Position numbers and translations under genes: made by a program
Source of the DNA: an uncultured Alcanivoracaceae bacterium
GTDB taxonomy: Bacteria > Pseudomonadota > Gammaproteobacteria > Pseudomonadales > Alcanivoracaceae
DNA length: 9,706 nucleotides
Direction: 5' to 3'
Assembly (NCBI GenBank): GCA_937943665.1
Contig: CALEAR010000012.1
Location: 1 to 9,706 of the forward strand
In this document: one piece after another, positions 7,757-9,706 of the stretch
Layout: every line of letters begins with the position of its first letter
How positions within the stretch are numbered: position 1 is the stretch's first letter
The notes under the pieces: model-generated
Seen by the model: only the letters and a program-made list of their open reading frames with translations
Database searches by the model: none
What the model was told of the DNA's origin: nothing

Positions 7757-8116
7757 CCTAGGTACACCTTCACCAGTTAAACTTCCCCCCTGTACCCCTA
7801 GAAGATCCTTTAGAACTTATAGATGGGCACAAGACATCCTTTCACAAAAATGTGACGCAGCTCAAAGATAAATGAAAAACATTATGCTAATAACCAATAT
7901 TTGGCTTAGGAGGGCGCAAACTACTTGCATATAGAGCGAAGGCATTGATATATTTAATAAATAAATTGTAAAATATTGATAAATAGCGTTTCTAATAATT
8001 ATTTACTATATGCGTGACGCCAATTACTGAAATACATAGCTAAGGGCGAGCGCTATTTTCCGAAAGATTAGTTTTTGTTCATTAACTCAATATTATCGCT
8101 TTCTTAATCAATCGAT
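7757..8116. other. AT-rich intergenic region with no gene seen
   Basis: This stretch separates the adhesin terminator from the lipoprotein gene. I see no convincing reading frame, tRNA or other RNA gene on either strand. It is strongly AT-rich at about 7945-8010. Near the lipoprotein gene it has C6 and C4 runs (7785-7790, 7795-7798), which become G runs in the minus-strand leader. It most likely holds the promoter for the lipoprotein and perhaps for the following genes. Confidence 0.6.
7816..7855 (-). promoter_or_regulatory. Candidate promoter with an upstream inverted repeat
   Basis: On the minus strand a TATAAG hexamer (7821-7816) is a fair -10 match. No good -35 lies at 17 bases; TTGTGA sits at 20. 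Overlapping that position is a perfect inverted repeat, TCACA-N4-TGTGA (7842-7855), centred about 40 bases before the predicted start near 7809. That is where an activator contacting RNA polymerase often binds. The arm order is opposite to the CRP consensus. The predicted leader is about 50 bases. Confidence 0.3.
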
Positions 8117-8149
8117 AAAAAAAGAGCTTGGCTTTCACCCAGCTCTTTT
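8117..8149 (-). terminator. Intrinsic terminator of the large adhesin gene
   Basis: On the minus strand, AAAAGAGCT pairs with AGCTCTTTT (plus two G-C pairs beyond one mismatch), and the stem runs into TTTTTTT. It lies about 45 bases after the adhesin stop, with a typical strong intrinsic terminator form. A shorter T-run on the other side means it could work weakly in both directions. Confidence 0.88.
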
Positions 8150-8194
8150 AACCTCCACACCACATGGCGCCTGCTGATGACGCCATGCTTTCCA

Positions 8195-9706
8195 CTAGTA
8201 AATGATTTGGTTGTTATTCAAGAGTTCATCCAAATCAACTTCGCTTTCTAAGTTATTAAGCTCTAGCAAGGCAGTGGATTCATAAGCCGTTCCCTTGGCA
8301 TCACGATCGATGCTAAGGGTGGCGGTATCGCCTTCTTGCTCAAGGCTGAGGTAATCGCCAATGTTATCAGCGTTCACTTCTTCATCCTCTAGCAAGGCGC
8401 TAAGATCAATTTGCGTTGCTGCGGAATCAAGTTCCACATCTCCTAAGCGGAATTCCTCCACTTGCATGGGTTCATTGCCGCCTAAGGCATCGCTGTCATC
8501 AAGCAAATCAAAGGTTAGGCTTGCCTCCGTGGGTGCAATACTGGCCGAAGCGATACCAGGGTTGGCACCACCGAGTACCAAGTAACCGTTATTAATCAGC
8601 CCCTCCACAATGTCTTCATTGCTATTTAGGCCTAAGCTATCAGCATCAACCCCCTTTAATGTGATGACCTGATCCACCCCTGTGCTCAAATCACCATTAG
8701 TGGCAATCTGAATCACCATGTCATCACCCTCTTGGGTTACGCTAATGTAATCGGCATATTGATTTGCTCCCACTTCGGACAACATATCACTCAAATCCAT
8801 GGTGTCGTTTTGAGAGAAATCCGTGATGATATCCCGCGCGGGATCACCTGCTTCCCCTTGGTGACCCTCTTTCCATACGAAGGTATCAGCACCACCGCCA
8901 CCGGTCATGATGTCGTTGCCAGCACCACCGATGATGATTTCATCCTTAGAGTTACCAATAATGATGTCATCGCCATCGCCGGCATCGACAACATCCCAGT
9001 AGCCGTCGCCATACACGCCTTCCGATTTACTGTTTGTCTTGCTGCCCACGCCTAGATCTTCATACGTAATCTCTTGAGTGGTGCCATCACTAAAGCGAAT
9101 AGTGATGGTGGATCCAGCCAGTTCATCGGCGAAACTATCGTTGCGGCCGTCGGAGAGTATACTAGGGCTACGCGTATCTGTATCAGCGGCAAAATTAAAT
9201 TCTTTACCCGCGGTAAACCAGCCCTCCTCAAAATTGATGGTGAGCCCTTGAGGCTTATCACTTCCATCTGCATGAATATGATAACTCTTTACACCGCTAT
9301 TACCCGCAATACTGTTGTGGCTCGGGCTATTTTCCTTGAAATGAGTTCCTTTTTTATCGTTACGCTCATTTCCAAAGATTCCTGTAGAGCCTGCTGCACC
9401 AAAGTGCACGTTTCGGTTAGCAGAGCCAGATAAATCTATCTCCACAGAATCAATATATACCCCTTCTCTACCATTCTCGTAGTGAATGCCCCACGCACTT
9501 GGGTTAGAACCCGTTTCACCCTCCACCGTGGCCACAACTTTGCTGGTATCAATAACATCATCACCATCAGAGCCAAACAAAGTAGGTGGAATCAGCTCTA
9601 ACTCTGCTTGCCCTGTATCCAGATTCACTTTTTCAAAGTTGCCGTCACGGCCTTCCACAAAGCCCACCACCTCTGCGGTTATTGGTTTATCGCCATGGGC
9701 TTCGTA
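8195..9706 (-). CDS. Large RTX adhesin, C-terminal part (5' end beyond the window)
   Basis: The frame stays open through the right edge, so only the last 503 residues are seen; the GTG at 9670 is not a credible start. In window numbering, residues 43-52 hold one RTX-like GSDGDDVID. Residues 60-235 form a Gly/Asp/Asn-rich, probably beta-rich domain I do not recognise. Residues 241-275 are RTX repeats (GDGDDIIIG, GAGNDIMTG, GGGADTFVW) that should bind calcium outside the cell. A type I secretion target module of the VCA0849 kind follows (DIITDFSQNDTMDLSDML at 292-309 to GYLVL at 374-378), then a second related module (418-503, DLSALL to the end NNNQIIY). The exporter genes downstream fit it as cargo. 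It is probably a biofilm or attachment protein; the ligand is not visible here. Confidence 0.93.
   Translation of the reverse strand, partial: YEAHGDKPITAEVVGFVEGRDGNFEKVNLDTGQAELELIPPTLFGSDGDDVIDTSKVVATVEGETGSNPSAWGIHYENGREGVYIDSVEIDLSGSANRNVHFGAAGSTGIFGNERNDKKGTHFKENSPSHNSIAGNSGVKSYHIHADGSDKPQGLTINFEEGWFTAGKEFNFAADTDTRSPSILSDGRNDSFADELAGSTITIRFSDGTTQEITYEDLGVGSKTNSKSEGVYGDGYWDVVDAGDGDDIIIGNSKDEIIIGGAGNDIMTGGGGADTFVWKEGHQGEAGDPARDIITDFSQNDTMDLSDMLSEVGANQYADYISVTQEGDDMVIQIATNGDLSTGVDQVITLKGVDADSLGLNSNEDIVEGLINNGYLVLGGANPGIASASIAPTEASLTFDLLDDSDALGGNEPMQVEEFRLGDVELDSAATQIDLSALLEDEEVNADNIGDYLSLEQEGDTATLSIDRDAKGTAYESTALLELNNLESEVDLDELLNNNQIIY
8198..8257 (-). repeat. C-terminal coding segment shared with the compact surface protein (copy 2)
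   Basis: This is the partner of 4898-4957. It encodes the last 20 residues of the large adhesin, with 51 of 60 bases identical. In this copy the upstream part of the module is better preserved, with a readable GDYLSLEQEGDTATLSID core that is scrambled in the compact protein. Confidence 0.85.

Noticed and set aside
7785..7798. G-quadruplex or phase-variable tract in the lipoprotein leader
   Set aside because: There are only two G runs on the minus strand and the longest is six bases, too few for a quadruplex and short for convincing slippage.
7842..7855. CRP/Vfr binding site
   Set aside because: The arms are in the order TCACA then TGTGA with a 4-base spacer, opposite to TGTGA-N6-TCACA.
9668..9670. 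GTG as the start of the adhesin
   Set aside because: The frame continues open for the 12 codons left to the window edge, there is no ribosome site, and the residues read as the middle of a domain.

Overview
The window reads as part of a gammaproteobacterial chromosome, probably marine or environmental. This rests on family resemblance and a moderate GC content, not on a marker gene. All six protein-coding genes lie on the minus strand, so the locus reads from right to left. It is a surface-adhesin locus with its own type I secretion system (T1SS), of the LapA/BpfA/Bap kind used for attachment and biofilm formation.

Layout in the direction of transcription. (1) 9706-8195: the C-terminal 503 residues of a large RTX adhesin whose start lies beyond the right edge. 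It carries RTX calcium-binding repeats and two successive secretion-type C-terminal modules, and is followed by a good intrinsic terminator at 8149-8117. (2) 8194-7757: an AT-rich gap with a possible promoter but no gene. (3) 7756-6830: an outer-membrane lipoprotein with a C-terminal OmpA-like peptidoglycan-binding domain, followed by a perfect 14-bp hairpin. (4) 6727-4895: a 610-residue acidic protein with a BapA-prefix-like N-terminus, a hydrophobic segment, three Ig-like domains and a C-terminal tail nearly the same as that of the large adhesin. A terminator follows it. (5) 4786-3458, 3461-1359 and 1355-189: a tightly packed trio encoding the TolC-type outer-membrane channel, the LapB-type ABC transporter with a cysteine-free peptidase-like domain, and the HlyD-type adaptor. 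(6) 187-65: three degenerate GC-rich tandem repeats right after the last stop codon.

How the parts fit together: the ABC protein, adaptor and TolC-type channel would form the export conduit. The large adhesin and, by its matching tail, the 610-residue protein would both be substrates. The lipoprotein could tie the outer membrane or the export complex to peptidoglycan. The terminator between the small substrate and the transporter genes suggests that transporter expression is kept below substrate expression, as in hemolysin operons.

The most interesting point is the compact second substrate. It has adhesin-like ends but almost no middle and no RTX repeats, and is encoded between the OmpA-like lipoprotein and the transporter. 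A retention, plug or anchor partner for the large adhesin is a reasonable hypothesis, but unproven. No LapG/LapD-type release genes are visible in the window.
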